This document shows positions 17,876 through 25,714 of a stretch of DNA of 64,000 nucleotides, piece after piece (position 1 is the stretch's first letter; each line of letters opens with the position of its first letter). The DNA comes from Citrobacter sp. Marseille-Q6884. GTDB taxonomy: Bacteria; Pseudomonadota; Gammaproteobacteria; Enterobacterales; Enterobacteriaceae. Made by a program: the position numbers and the translations under genes. The stretch covers positions 3,118,371-3,182,370 of the forward strand of contig NZ_CAMDRE010000001.1 in NCBI RefSeq assembly GCF_945906775.1, in the 5' to 3' direction. Under the pieces are notes generated by a model, which saw only the letters and a program-made list of their open reading frames with translations, had not been told where the DNA came from and did not search any database.

Positions 17876-18282
17876 CGTTTATATCCCAGAGTAATTGGAA
17901 CGTACAGTAACCCGAGCAGGAGCTCGTACTTTTGGCCCGCGTACAATAAATGATAATCACTAGCACTTACAATAAATGCAAAGTTTAAACGATTTGCATT
18001 TACATAACTTTAATCAACGATGTGATATGCATGCGGCGGGTGAGGTGGGTGCTTCCTTTCCTCTCCAGACAATTCTGGTCAACCACGTGATCCATCAATT
18101 CCCGCGATTATTTTTCGATACTGCCTCTAAAAGGGTGAATGCTTTGCCCTTCATCTGTTAAATACTGGAATACGCTTTCAACTTCCCCCCAAAGACACAT
18201 GCCTCTTTTATCTCAACGCGTCACACTCCTTACTATAGCTTTGCACCTATATCGTATTTAACCTATATTTAAGGGAGGTCCC
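17876..18282. other. Intergenic region between fbpA and the toxin gene
   Basis: About 400 bases without a credible gene. It holds the Fur box and the AAATGCAAA/TTTGCATTT inverted repeat on the fbpA side. On the toxin side the octamer ACCTATAT occurs twice (18245-18252 and 18261-18268), 16 bases apart start to start, directly before the toxin ribosome site GGGAGG (18273-18278). Such direct repeats next to a toxin-antitoxin start are plausible antitoxin operators. The middle (about 18010-18230) shows nothing recognisable. Confidence 0.6.
17946..17964 (-). promoter_or_regulatory. Fur box candidate upstream of fbpABC
   Basis: The 19 bases match the classical Fur consensus GATAATGATAATCATTATC at 14 positions, including the whole central TGATAATCA. 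It lies 71-89 bases before the fbpA start. A second symmetric element, AAATGCAAA (17974-17982) and TTTGCATTT (17993-18001), is just upstream. Confidence 0.7.
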
Positions 18283-18636
18283 GTGTGGACAATAAAAACA
18301 ACGGATACGTTTGATCGCTGGTTTACCTCGCTCAATGATAGCGACCGGACTCGCGTGCTTGCTGCGCTGATGGTCCTGCGGGAAAAAGGACCTGGGTTGT
18401 CCAGACCGTACGCTGATACGCTCAGAGACTCCTGCTATAGCAACATGAAAGAGTTGCGTATTCAGAGTCGGGGCGATCCCATACGGGCGTTTTTCGCTTT
18501 TGATCCGATACGTACCGGTATTGTGCTTTGTGCCGGACTTAAGGTTGGCAATGAAAAGCGTTTTTATGATGAGATGCTCCCGCTTGCGGATCGGGAATTC
18601 ACTAATTGGCTGAATACATTTGAAGAGAAGGAGTAA
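18283..18636 (+). CDS. Type II toxin of HigB/Gp49-like family (RelE superfamily)
   Basis: 117 residues from the GTG at 18283 (ribosome site GGGAGG just upstream). The pattern GPGLSRPYADTLRDS followed by NMKELRIQSRGDPIRAFFAF is typical of the phage-derived Gp49-like/HigB toxins, which are RelE-fold mRNA interferases acting with the ribosome. Toxin-first order, with the antitoxin four bases downstream, is the HigBA arrangement. Activity is inferred from family and context; the exact target is not predictable from sequence. Confidence 0.82.
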   Translation: MWTIKTTDTFDRWFTSLNDSDRTRVLAALMVLREKGPGLSRPYADTLRDSCYSNMKELRIQSRGDPIRAFFAFDPIRTGIVLCAGLKVGNEKRFYDEMLPLADREFTNWLNTFEEKE

Positions 18637-18640
18637 CGCG

Positions 18641-18943
18641 ATGGGCAGAACGCTGGAGCAGCTTATTGCGGATGAAAAACCTGACGTTGTGGCCGAAGCG
18701 CAAGTGATGGCGACGGACATCCTGCTCAATATTCATCTTGCTGAACTGCGCGAGAAGGTGCAAAAAACGCAGGTTGAAATGGCTGATGTTCTGGGTATCA
18801 AGCAGCCTACTGTTGCAGGAATGGAAAAGCCTGGCCGAGACCTGAAACTCTCTACGCTCAAACGCTATGTTGAGGCAGCGGGTGGAAAACTTCGCCTTGA
18901 CGTTGAACTACCGGACGGGTCTCACTATGGATTTGTACTATGA
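18641..18943 (+). CDS. HigA-like XRE-family antitoxin
   Basis: 100 residues from the ATG at 18641, which has AAGGAG (18629-18634) upstream; the frame extends into the toxin gene but without a ribosome site. A Cro/C1-type helix-turn-helix is visible (QVEMADVLGIKQPTVAGMEK, about residues 46-65), followed by DLKLSTLKRYVEAAGG and a short C-terminal strand region, the usual HigA-like antitoxin layout. It should neutralise the upstream toxin and repress the operon. The pair sits beside a tRNA gene in an accessory stretch. Confidence 0.83.
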   Translation: MGRTLEQLIADEKPDVVAEAQVMATDILLNIHLAELREKVQKTQVEMADVLGIKQPTVAGMEKPGRDLKLSTLKRYVEAAGGKLRLDVELPDGSHYGFVL

Positions 18944-19049
18944 TTTCTGACGTTAACAGGTGATTCTAGCGACAGAAAGGGGAGGAGGGACTCCACAATC
19001 GAGTTGAAATGATCCTCAAATTGGGCCTCCCATTTTTCAGAAATGGGTA

Positions 19050-19087
19050 AAAGCAAAAAGCCTGCTCAGTTTCCTGAGCAGGCTTCT
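19050..19087 (-). terminator. Terminator of the first tRNA-Asn gene
   Basis: 12-bp perfect stem (AAGCCTGCTCAG / CTGAGCAGGCTT) with a 4-base loop. On the minus strand it is followed by a T-run (complement of the AAAA before 19059). It lies 9 bases beyond the tRNA 3' end. Confidence 0.88.
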
Positions 19088-19199
19088 TAAATTTGGCTCC
19101 TCTGACTGGACTCGAACCAGTGACATACGGATTAACAGTCCGCCGTTCTACCGACTGAACTACAGAGGAATCGTGTGAACGAGGCGCATATTAGCGATG
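19051..19199 (-). repeat. Left arm of inverted repeat carrying tRNA-Asn
   Basis: About 149 bases (terminator, tRNA and about 30 bases of 5' flank ending ATTAGCGATG) that recur in inverted orientation at 23294-23442, with only a few differences in the flanks and terminator. Recombination between the arms would invert the nac-cbl-yeeO segment. Confidence 0.88.
19094..19169 (-). tRNA. asnV: tRNA-Asn (GUU), asnV-like copy
   Basis: 76 bases that fold as the standard enterobacterial tRNA-Asn: 5' TCCTCTG pairs with 3' CAGAGGA before GCCA, the anticodon loop is CTGTTAATC with anticodon GTT, the T-arm contains GGTTCGAGTCC and CCA is encoded. Position between ldtA and nac corresponds to asnV in E. coli. 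It is identical in sequence to the two other tRNA-Asn genes here. The copy name is by synteny. Confidence 0.97.
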
Positions 19200-19291
19200 G
19201 GCGTTGAGGTTGTCAAAGGGGGAAATGCAATTAGGTGTTTGTTTGCTGACAAAAACAGCAAAGCGGTGAACTTTCGATCTTTTACTCTTTT

Positions 19292-19308
19292 TGCTCCATT
19301 CTGGTGCG
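19292..19308 (+). promoter_or_regulatory. NtrC-binding-site candidate upstream of nac
   Basis: 17-base near-palindrome TGCTCCATTCTGGTGCG matches the NtrC consensus TGCACCATWWTGGTGCA at 14 of 17 positions. It lies about 130 bases upstream of the -24/-12 promoter, a normal enhancer distance. Confidence 0.8.
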
Positions 19309-19424
19309 CCGCTACCCGCTGTGGGGCAGGTGAAAAATAGTGGAAAGGGGAAATTAACTTTATTTATTACCGCCGAACCGTATTTGATGGGGGTTCAGCG
19401 GTGTCACCTGCATTCAGGGGAAAC

Positions 19425-19440
19425 TGGCAAGCATCTTGCA
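19425..19440 (+). promoter_or_regulatory. Sigma-54 promoter of nac
   Basis: TGGCAAG-N4-TTGCA matches the -24/-12 consensus TGGCACG-N4-TTGCA with one change; the GG and GC dinucleotides are correctly spaced. The start point would fall near 19452, giving a leader of about 44 bases before the nac ATG. Known biology: nac is NtrC/sigma-54 dependent. Confidence 0.88.
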
Positions 19441-19495
19441 ATCCTGGTTAATACGACGTGCCAGCACGGGTTCTGGTATTCCGACAGGAGGCAAA

Positions 19496-20413
19496 ATGAA
19501 CTTCAGACGACTGAAATACTTCGTAAAAATCGTCGATATTGGTAGCCTGACCCAGGCAGCGGAAGTGTTGCACATCGCGCAACCCGCGTTGAGTCAGCAG
19601 GTTGCTACGCTGGAAGGTGAACTGAATCAACAGCTATTGATCCGCACCAAGCGGGGGGTAACGCCGACTGACGCAGGGAAAGTGCTATATACCCATGCCC
19701 GGACGATTTTACGCCAATGCGAACAGGCGCAGCTTGCGGTCAATAATGTGGGGCAGACGCTGAGCGGCCAGGTCTCGATTGGTCTTGCCCCAGGCACTGC
19801 GGCGTCATCCATCACCATGCCGTTACTCCAGTCAGTACGCGCCGAGTTACCGGATGTCCTGATCTATTTGCATGAAAACAGTGGTGCCGTGCTCAACGAT
19901 AAACTGCTCAGTGGTCAACTCGACATGGCGGTACTTTACGAGCGTTCACCGGTGGCGGGCATCTCCAGTCAACCGCTCTTAAAAGAAGATCTTTTTCTGG
20001 TCGGCACGCGCGACTGTCCGGGGCAAAGTGTGGATTTAACCGCCGTAGCCCAGATGAGTCTGTTGCTTCCGCGCGATTACAGTGCGGTTCGATTACGTGT
20101 CGACGAGGCCTTTTCACTCCGCCGCTTAACAGCCAAAGTGATCGGTGAAATTGATTCTATTTCTACCTTAACGGCTGCCATTGCCAGCGGTATGGGGGTA
20201 ACGGTTTTACCTGAGTCGGCAGCTCGTGCCTTATGTAAGGCCGCGAATGGCTGGATGGCGCGTATTACAACACCTTCGATGAATCTGCCATTGTCATTAA
20301 ACATGTCTGCCAGAGGAAGTTTATCGCCGCAAGCACAAGCGGTGAAAGACATCCTGTTGTCGTTGGTCAGCCGTCCTGCGCTGGAAAACCGGGAACTGCA
20401 GCTGGTCAGTTAA
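19496..20413 (+). CDS. nac: Nac, nitrogen assimilation control LysR-type regulator
   Basis: 305 residues from the ATG at 19496, preceded by AGGAGG (19486-19491). LysR family: N-terminal winged helix-turn-helix (about residues 1-60, GSLTQAAEVLHIAQPALSQQ) and an effector-binding-like domain (about 90-300). Nac couples nitrogen-limitation signals to sigma-70 genes and is itself made from a sigma-54 promoter under NtrC; both sites are visible upstream. It is the same length as E. coli and Klebsiella Nac. Its presence argues against Salmonella, from which nac is reported missing. cbl follows after 101 bases on the same strand. Confidence 0.96.
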   Translation: MNFRRLKYFVKIVDIGSLTQAAEVLHIAQPALSQQVATLEGELNQQLLIRTKRGVTPTDAGKVLYTHARTILRQCEQAQLAVNNVGQTLSGQVSIGLAPGTAASSITMPLLQSVRAELPDVLIYLHENSGAVLNDKLLSGQLDMAVLYERSPVAGISSQPLLKEDLFLVGTRDCPGQSVDLTAVAQMSLLLPRDYSAVRLRVDEAFSLRRLTAKVIGEIDSISTLTAAIASGMGVTVLPESAARALCKAANGWMARITTPSMNLPLSLNMSARGSLSPQAQAVKDILLSLVSRPALENRELQLVS

Positions 20414-20514
20414 ACCTTATTCCCGGCGGGAATAAGATGCAGGTTTTTATTATTTGTTATGCCGGGCATCAGACTTTAACAATAGCGTAATGTCTGATGT
20501 ACCCGGAGCCAAAT

Positions 20515-21465
20515 GTGAATTTCCAGCAACTTAAAATAATCCGCGAGGCGGCACGTCAGGATTACAACCTGACGGAAGTCGCGAATATTCTTTATACCTC
20601 GCAGTCGGGGGTAAGCCGGCATATTCGTGAACTTGAAGATGAGCTTGGCATTGAAATATTTATCCGGCGGGGGAAGCGTCTGCTTGGTATGACTGAACCG
20701 GGCAAGGCCTTGCTGGTTATCGCTGAGCGTATTCTCAACGAGGCCGGCAATGTGCGCCGACTTGCAGATCTGTTCACCAATGACACATCCGGTGTTCTGA
20801 CGATTGCCACGACGCATACCCAGGCGCGTTATAGCCTGCCCGCGGTGATTAAAGCATTTCGTGAACTCTTTCCCGAGGTTCGTCTGGAGCTCATCCAGGG
20901 AACGCCGCAAGAGATTGATGTGCTTTTGCAAAATGGTGGGGCAGACATTGGTATTGCCAGCGAGCGGTTAAGTAGCGACCCGCTGTTGGTCGCCTTTCCG
21001 TGGTTCAGATGGCATCACAGCCTCCTCGTCCCGCACGATCATCCGTTAACACAGACCCCTTTGCTGACGCTGGAATCTATTGCTCACTGGCCGCTCATTA
21101 CCTATCGCCAGGGCATTACGGGGCGTTCTCGTATTGATGAGGCATTTGCGCGTAAAGGGCTGCAGCCGGGTATTGTCCTCAGCGCACAGGATTCAGATGT
21201 GATCAAAACCTATGTGGCGTTGGGGTTAGGTATTGGGATAGTCGCGGAGCAATCAAGCGGTGAGCAGGAAGAGGGCACGTTAACCCGCCTTGATACCCGG
21301 CATTTATTTGATGCGAATACGGTCTGGCTTGGCCTGAAACGCGGTCAGTTACAGCGTAATTACGTCTGGCGGTTCATTGAGCTATGTAATGCAGGTCTGT
21401 CAGTGGAAGAGATTAAGCGACAGGCGATGGAACCCGACGATGTGATGATTGACTATCAGATATAA
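20515..21465 (+). CDS. cbl: Cbl, CysB-like LysR-type regulator of sulfonate-sulfur genes
   Basis: 316 residues from the GTG at 20515, with GGAG 6 bases upstream; this gives the E. coli length and the N-terminus MNFQQLKIIREA. LysR family with the helix-turn-helix NLTEVANILYTSQSGVSRHI and a CysB-like sensor domain (GTPQEIDVLLQNGGADIGIA). Cbl activates ssu and tau genes for organosulfonate use when sulfate is scarce. In E. coli Nac can act on cbl, and the nac-cbl order is kept here. A symmetric terminator follows 7 bases after the stop. Confidence 0.95.
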   Translation: MNFQQLKIIREAARQDYNLTEVANILYTSQSGVSRHIRELEDELGIEIFIRRGKRLLGMTEPGKALLVIAERILNEAGNVRRLADLFTNDTSGVLTIATTHTQARYSLPAVIKAFRELFPEVRLELIQGTPQEIDVLLQNGGADIGIASERLSSDPLLVAFPWFRWHHSLLVPHDHPLTQTPLLTLESIAHWPLITYRQGITGRSRIDEAFARKGLQPGIVLSAQDSDVIKTYVALGLGIGIVAEQSSGEQEEGTLTRLDTRHLFDANTVWLGLKRGQLQRNYVWRFIELCNAGLSVEEIKRQAMEPDDVMIDYQI

Positions 21466-21467
21466 AA

Positions 21468-21495
21468 CAAAAAGCCCGCGATAAGCGGGCTTCTT
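21468..21495. terminator. Bidirectional terminator between cbl and tRNA-Asn
   Basis: Stem AAGCCCGC / GCGGGCTT with loop GATAA. An A-run on the left acts as T-run for the minus-strand tRNA, and TTCTT on the right serves cbl. Confidence 0.85.
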
Positions 21496-21500
21496 AAATA

Positions 21501-21576
21501 TGGCTCCTCTGACTGGACTCGAACCAGTGACATACGGATTAACAGTCCGCCGTTCTACCGACTGAACTACAGAGGA
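21501..21576 (-). tRNA. asnU: tRNA-Asn (GUU), asnU-like copy
   Basis: 76 bases, identical to the first copy, anticodon GTT, CCA encoded. Position between cbl and yeeO corresponds to asnU in E. coli. Confidence 0.97.
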
Positions 21577-21646
21577 ATCGTTGTGGAGGCATATCTTAGC
21601 GGCGAAAAAACTTTTGTCAAACCCCATTTTTCGTATTGGGGATTAA

Positions 21647-23224
21647 TTGATGCTTCTCTCAACAGCTTGTTGCATTTACAGACATTTTATCTGGAAAAAT
21701 CTTTGCAGCTTTTTTGATTCTCCCTCATTATTTGAAATGAGGTTTCAACTTTTCTCATTAAGGTTCACTTTGAACGTGTCCGCAGCCCTACACCGGGTCG
21801 TTTCCCGTACGCCCTGGTATGCCAAACGTAAGAGCTATAAAGTTCTTTTTTGGCGCGAAATCACCCCGCTTGCCGTGCCCATTTTTCTGGAAAATACCTG
21901 TGTCCTGCTGATGGGGGTGCTCAGTACCTTCCTGGTGAGTTGGTTAGGTAAAGAAGCCATGGCGGGTGTCGGTCTTGCCGACAGTTTCAATATGGTGATC
22001 ATGGCATTTTTCGCTGCCATCGATCTGGGCACCACGGTGGTCGTTGCCTTTAGCCTTGGGAAACGAGACCGTCGCCGCGCCAGAGCGGCAGCCAGACAAT
22101 CACTGGTCATCATGACGATTTTCGCAGTCGTGCTGGCGGCGGTCATTCACTATTTTGGCGAACAGATTATTGATGTCGTTGCCGGGGAGGCAACACCCGA
22201 GGTCAAAGCGCTGGCGCTGACGTACCTGGAATTGACGGTGCTCAGTTACCCGGCAGCGGCCATTGCGTTGATCGGCAGTGGGGCGCTTCGTGGTGCCGGG
22301 AATACCAAGATACCGCTGCTCATTAACGGCGGTATGAACATACTGAACATCATCATCAGTAGCATCCTTATTTACGGTATTTTTTCCTGGCAAGGGCTGG
22401 GATTCGTCGGGGCAGGGCTGGGCTTGACGATTTCCCGCTACATTGGTGCCGTCGCCATTATCTGCGTCTTGATGGTGGGGTTTAATCCGGCGCTGCGTAT
22501 TCCCCTTAAAAGCTATTTTAAGCCCCTGAACCTCGCCATTATCTGGGAAGTCATGGGGATCGGTATTCCTGCCAGTATAGAATCCGTGCTGTTTAATGGC
22601 GGAAAGCTGTTAACCCAGATGTTTGTGTCTGGCATGGGGACCAGCGTGATTGCGGGCAACTTTATCGCGTTTTCTATTGCTGCTTTGATCAACCTTCCAG
22701 GTAACGCGTTGGGTTCTGCTTCCACGATCATATCCGGCAGGCGTCTGGGAAACGGCCAGATTGCTCAGGCGGAAATCCAGTTACGGCACGTATTTTGGTT
22801 GTCCACGATTGGATTAACCGCAATTGCGTGGCTGACGGCCCCCTTTGCCGGAGTGATGGCCTCCTTCTATACCCACGATCAGGACGTAAAAGAGGTCATA
22901 GTCATTCTGATTTGGCTCAACGCCGCGTTTATGCCGATATGGGCAGCATCCTGGGTTCTTCCTGCTGGGTTTAAAGGCGCACGAGATGCACGTTTTGCAA
23001 TGTGGGTTTCCATGTTAGGTATGTGGGGCTGTCGTGTTGTAGCCGGTTATACCCTCGGGATCGTATTAGGATGGGGTGTCATCGGCGTCTGGATGGGGAT
23101 GTTCTTCGATTGGGCAGTACGCGCGGCGCTGTTTTATTGGCGAATGGTGAGCGGTCGATGGTTATGGAAATACCCACGCCCTGAACGTGAAAAGTGTATA
23201 AAACAACCTGTTGCGCCTGAATAA
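21647..23224 (+). CDS. yeeO: YeeO, MATE-family efflux transporter
   Basis: 525 residues as drawn. About twelve membrane segments in two MatE repeats; typical stretches are GSGALRGAGNTKIPLLING and SWVLPAGFKGARDARFAMW. E. coli YeeO exports dipeptides and flavins. The start is uncertain: the ATG at 21647 keeps an N-terminal region (SPSLFEM) that also occurs in E. coli YeeO, whereas the ATG at 21737 would begin nearer the first membrane segment. Neither has a strong ribosome site. Located between two tRNA-Asn genes as in E. coli. Confidence 0.92.
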   Translation: MMLLSTACCIYRHFIWKNLCSFFDSPSLFEMRFQLFSLRFTLNVSAALHRVVSRTPWYAKRKSYKVLFWREITPLAVPIFLENTCVLLMGVLSTFLVSWLGKEAMAGVGLADSFNMVIMAFFAAIDLGTTVVVAFSLGKRDRRRARAAARQSLVIMTIFAVVLAAVIHYFGEQIIDVVAGEATPEVKALALTYLELTVLSYPAAAIALIGSGALRGAGNTKIPLLINGGMNILNIIISSILIYGIFSWQGLGFVGAGLGLTISRYIGAVAIICVLMVGFNPALRIPLKSYFKPLNLAIIWEVMGIGIPASIESVLFNGGKLLTQMFVSGMGTSVIAGNFIAFSIAALINLPGNALGSASTIISGRRLGNGQIAQAEIQLRHVFWLSTIGLTAIAWLTAPFAGVMASFYTHDQDVKEVIVILIWLNAAFMPIWAASWVLPAGFKGARDARFAMWVSMLGMWGCRVVAGYTLGIVLGWGVIGVWMGMFFDWAVRAALFYWRMVSGRWLWKYPRPEREKCIKQPVAPE

Positions 23225-23323
23225 GCGCCGAAATGAGGAATATTTCAGCAAACGATCGTCTTTATACATTCAGGCTTTGACAATGCGGATGGGCATCGCT
23301 AATATTCGCCTCGTTCACACGAT

Positions 23324-23399
23324 TCCTCTGTAGTTCAGTCGGTAGAACGGCGGACTGTTAATCCGTATGTCACTGGTTCGAGTCCAGTCAGAGGAGCCA
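23324..23399 (+). tRNA. asnW: tRNA-Asn (GUU), asnW-like copy
   Basis: 76 bases, same sequence as the other two copies but on the plus strand. Position after yeeO corresponds to asnW in E. coli. Upstream (23294-23323) and downstream (23400-23442) flanks are near-identical, in inverted orientation, to those of the first copy. Confidence 0.97.
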
Positions 23400-23407
23400 T
23401 ATTTAAG

Positions 23408-23441
23408 AAGCCTGCTCAGGAAACTGAGCGGGTTTTTTGCT
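23408..23441 (+). terminator. Terminator of the third tRNA-Asn gene
   Basis: Stem AAGCCTGCTCAG with CTGAGCGGGTT (two G-U pairs), loop GAAA, then TTTTTTGCTTTTT. Nearly the same as the terminator of the first tRNA copy. Confidence 0.9.
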
Positions 23442-23527
23442 TTTTAGCACCACAGGTTTCTCCTCAACGTTCAGATGCGGTCTGGTCCACCTGACGTGCA
23501 GGTGGACGTGTGTCGCTGTGGGTACTA

Positions 23528-25714
23528 TCAGAATTGATAACTTGCTGTGAGACTGACGTTACGCGGTTCGCCATAGACGATAGAACCTTCAACGTTGGTG
23601 TCGTAGGTTTTATCAAACAGGTTATTGATATTGCCCTGAATGGTGAAGTTTTTCGTGATCTGATAACGGGTGAACAGATCCACAAGCGTATAACTCCCTT
23701 GTTCTGCACGGAAGGTGCCGTAAGGGGTAACGGTATCGCTATAAACTCGGTTCTGCCAGTTAACACCGCCGCCAACGGTGAGCTCGGGAATTGTCGGCAG
23801 GCGATAACGGGTGAACACTTTTACGCTGGTACGCGGCAGATTTGGGTTCACCGCATTCCCTTCATTGTCTTCTGCGACATAACGCGTCGCGCCGAAAGTC
23901 ATCTGCCAGTTATCTGTAATCGCACCGTTAACTTCAAATTCGACCCCTTTACTGACCGTGCCATCCGTTGCTTTATAGGCCGTTTCACCATTACTGCCGG
24001 CGATCGGGACGCCGGTAGACTGGCCCAGGTTGTCCTGCTCTATACGGAACACCGCCAGAGTTGTCGTCAGACGACTATTCATCCAGTCCGACTTCAGACC
24101 CACCTCGTAGTTGTTGCCGGTAATAGGGGACAGATATTTGCCCGAGCTGTCTCGCTCATTCTGCGGCTGGAAGATAGAGGTATAACTGGCGTACGTTGAC
24201 CAGTTGTCGTCGATGTCATAAACCAGACCCGCATACGGCGTGGTGTGGTTTTTCTCCATGCTGTAGGTCAGAGTATCGATGCGCCAGTTGGTATAGCGTG
24301 CGCCCAGAATTAAATGCAGGGGATCGGCCAGCGAGATGCGCGTTGCGGCATACAGTGACTTCATATGCGTGGTATCGTCCTGCGCCAGACTCTGGGGGCT
24401 CCAGAGGGTTTCAGGGAAGTTGCCATTGAAGTTATAAAAGCTGCCCAGTTCGCTCGGGAAAACGTTCGCCCATGCACTGTCATAACGGTTGTTTTGCTTA
24501 CTGTAGCTGCCGCCCACCATCAGATTATGTTGACGACCAAACAGGTCATAGCCACCGTCGGCAAACAGATCGACAGCATCTACTTTGCGTTTTCCACTGT
24601 TCCAGCCGGTGCCACCGACATAATCATAACCCGGACCATAGTTAGAATACGGGCCAACCAGCATGCCGGTGTTCTTATCGACATAGGCATCGATATACAT
24701 CGTTTTACTGTCGAATTTGACCTCTGAGTGGGTGGCGTTCATGGTCGCCTGCCAGGTCCCGGCAAAACGCTGTTTAAGGGTGACAAAGACTTTGTTGATG
24801 TCTTTATCATTGTAGGCCCAGTCAGGAGCCGTACTGCGCGAGCGGTCATAGCTGTTTTTGCTGCCATCGGTATTCCAGCGCGGTAAACCACCCCAGGTCG
24901 GGCTGTTCACATCAATGCGCTGATATTCATACCCTGCAGACAAAAGGGTGGTATCGCCGAGATCGGCATCAACAATTCCGGAGAAGAACATCTTTTCGCT
25001 GTTGTAGCGATCAAGCCAGGAATCGTTGTTCTGATACCCCGTCACAATGCGAGCGCGGACATTGCCCTCTGCCGTCAGTGGACTTTGTAAATCTGTCACA
25101 TAGCGCTGTTTGTTCCAGCTGCCATATTCTGCCGAAACATTTCCCGTAAACTCACGACTTGTCGCATGTTTTCGAATCATATTAATGGAAGCGGAAGGGT
25201 TGCCAGTGCCGGTCATTAAACCGTTCGCGCCACGAACGACTTCCACACGTTCAAACAGAGCCATATCGGACAGCGCATCGCCGAGATTCCAACGTGACTC
25301 AAAGTAGGTTGGAATGCCATCAACCATGTAATTATCAATCTGGAAACCGCGGGAGAAATAACTGCTGCGATCCGAATCCGCCTGGCTTTTGCTGATCCCT
25401 AACGTGTTATCCATTACATCGCCCAGCGTTTGTAGCTGCTGATCTTCCATGCGCTGCAGGCTGACAATGCTGACGGATTGCGGGATATCACGCTGCGTCA
25501 TCTGCATTTTTGTGCCCGCAGTGGTTGATTTGACGCTGTAATCCTGCGCTTCGCTGGATGTAGCAGAGGCAGAACCTTCAACGATCACGGTTTCCTCTGT
25601 AGGCGCAGCAACGCTCGTAGAGGGGAGCAACGCTATGGCAATGCAGGCGGCGAGCAAAGAGGGGGCTACAGTAAATTGGGGCGAGTTATCCCTGTCGAAT
25701 GTTGGAAAAGACAT
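23528..25714 (-). CDS. fhuE: FhuE, TonB-dependent receptor for coprogen and related hydroxamate siderophores
   Basis: 728 residues, one less than E. coli FhuE and collinear throughout. A signal peptide of about 36 residues (ending SVAA) precedes a TonB box region (EETVIVEG), then the plug domain (GTKMQMTQRDIPQSVSIVS, about residues 68-86) and a 22-strand outer-membrane barrel ending in Phe. FhuE takes up ferric coprogen, ferrioxamine B and rhodotorulic acid. In E. coli its 3' neighbour is ptsG; here it is a tRNA-Asn, which marks a rearrangement junction. A symmetric iron-operator-like element lies about 100 bases upstream. Confidence 0.96.
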   Translation of the reverse strand: MSFPTFDRDNSPQFTVAPSLLAACIAIALLPSTSVAAPTEETVIVEGSASATSSEAQDYSVKSTTAGTKMQMTQRDIPQSVSIVSLQRMEDQQLQTLGDVMDNTLGISKSQADSDRSSYFSRGFQIDNYMVDGIPTYFESRWNLGDALSDMALFERVEVVRGANGLMTGTGNPSASINMIRKHATSREFTGNVSAEYGSWNKQRYVTDLQSPLTAEGNVRARIVTGYQNNDSWLDRYNSEKMFFSGIVDADLGDTTLLSAGYEYQRIDVNSPTWGGLPRWNTDGSKNSYDRSRSTAPDWAYNDKDINKVFVTLKQRFAGTWQATMNATHSEVKFDSKTMYIDAYVDKNTGMLVGPYSNYGPGYDYVGGTGWNSGKRKVDAVDLFADGGYDLFGRQHNLMVGGSYSKQNNRYDSAWANVFPSELGSFYNFNGNFPETLWSPQSLAQDDTTHMKSLYAATRISLADPLHLILGARYTNWRIDTLTYSMEKNHTTPYAGLVYDIDDNWSTYASYTSIFQPQNERDSSGKYLSPITGNNYEVGLKSDWMNSRLTTTLAVFRIEQDNLGQSTGVPIAGSNGETAYKATDGTVSKGVEFEVNGAITDNWQMTFGATRYVAEDNEGNAVNPNLPRTSVKVFTRYRLPTIPELTVGGGVNWQNRVYSDTVTPYGTFRAEQGSYTLVDLFTRYQITKNFTIQGNINNLFDKTYDTNVEGSIVYGEPRNVSLTASYQF

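Larger units (their letters stand above)
18944..19495. other. Intergenic region around tRNA-Asn and the nac promoter
   Basis: About 550 bases. Left part: CCCATTTTTCAG/AAATGGG, a short inverted repeat at 19029-19047, then the tRNA terminator and tRNA. Right part (19170-19495): no gene; contains the NtrC-like site at 19292 and the sigma-54 promoter at 19425 that belong to nac. Confidence 0.7.
23294..23442 (+). repeat. Right arm of inverted repeat carrying tRNA-Asn
   Basis: Inverted partner of 19051-19199. The 76-base tRNA is identical; upstream CATCGCTAATATTCGCCTCG differs from the other arm by one base, and the terminator stem by a few. Confidence 0.88.

Noticed and set aside
23510..24199. 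Open frame of 229 codons on the plus strand opposite fhuE
   Set aside because: Antisense shadow of a conserved receptor gene; composition and lack of ribosome site or homology give no support for a protein. Similar shadows opposite mfd (37418-38101), cbiG and purB were also left out.
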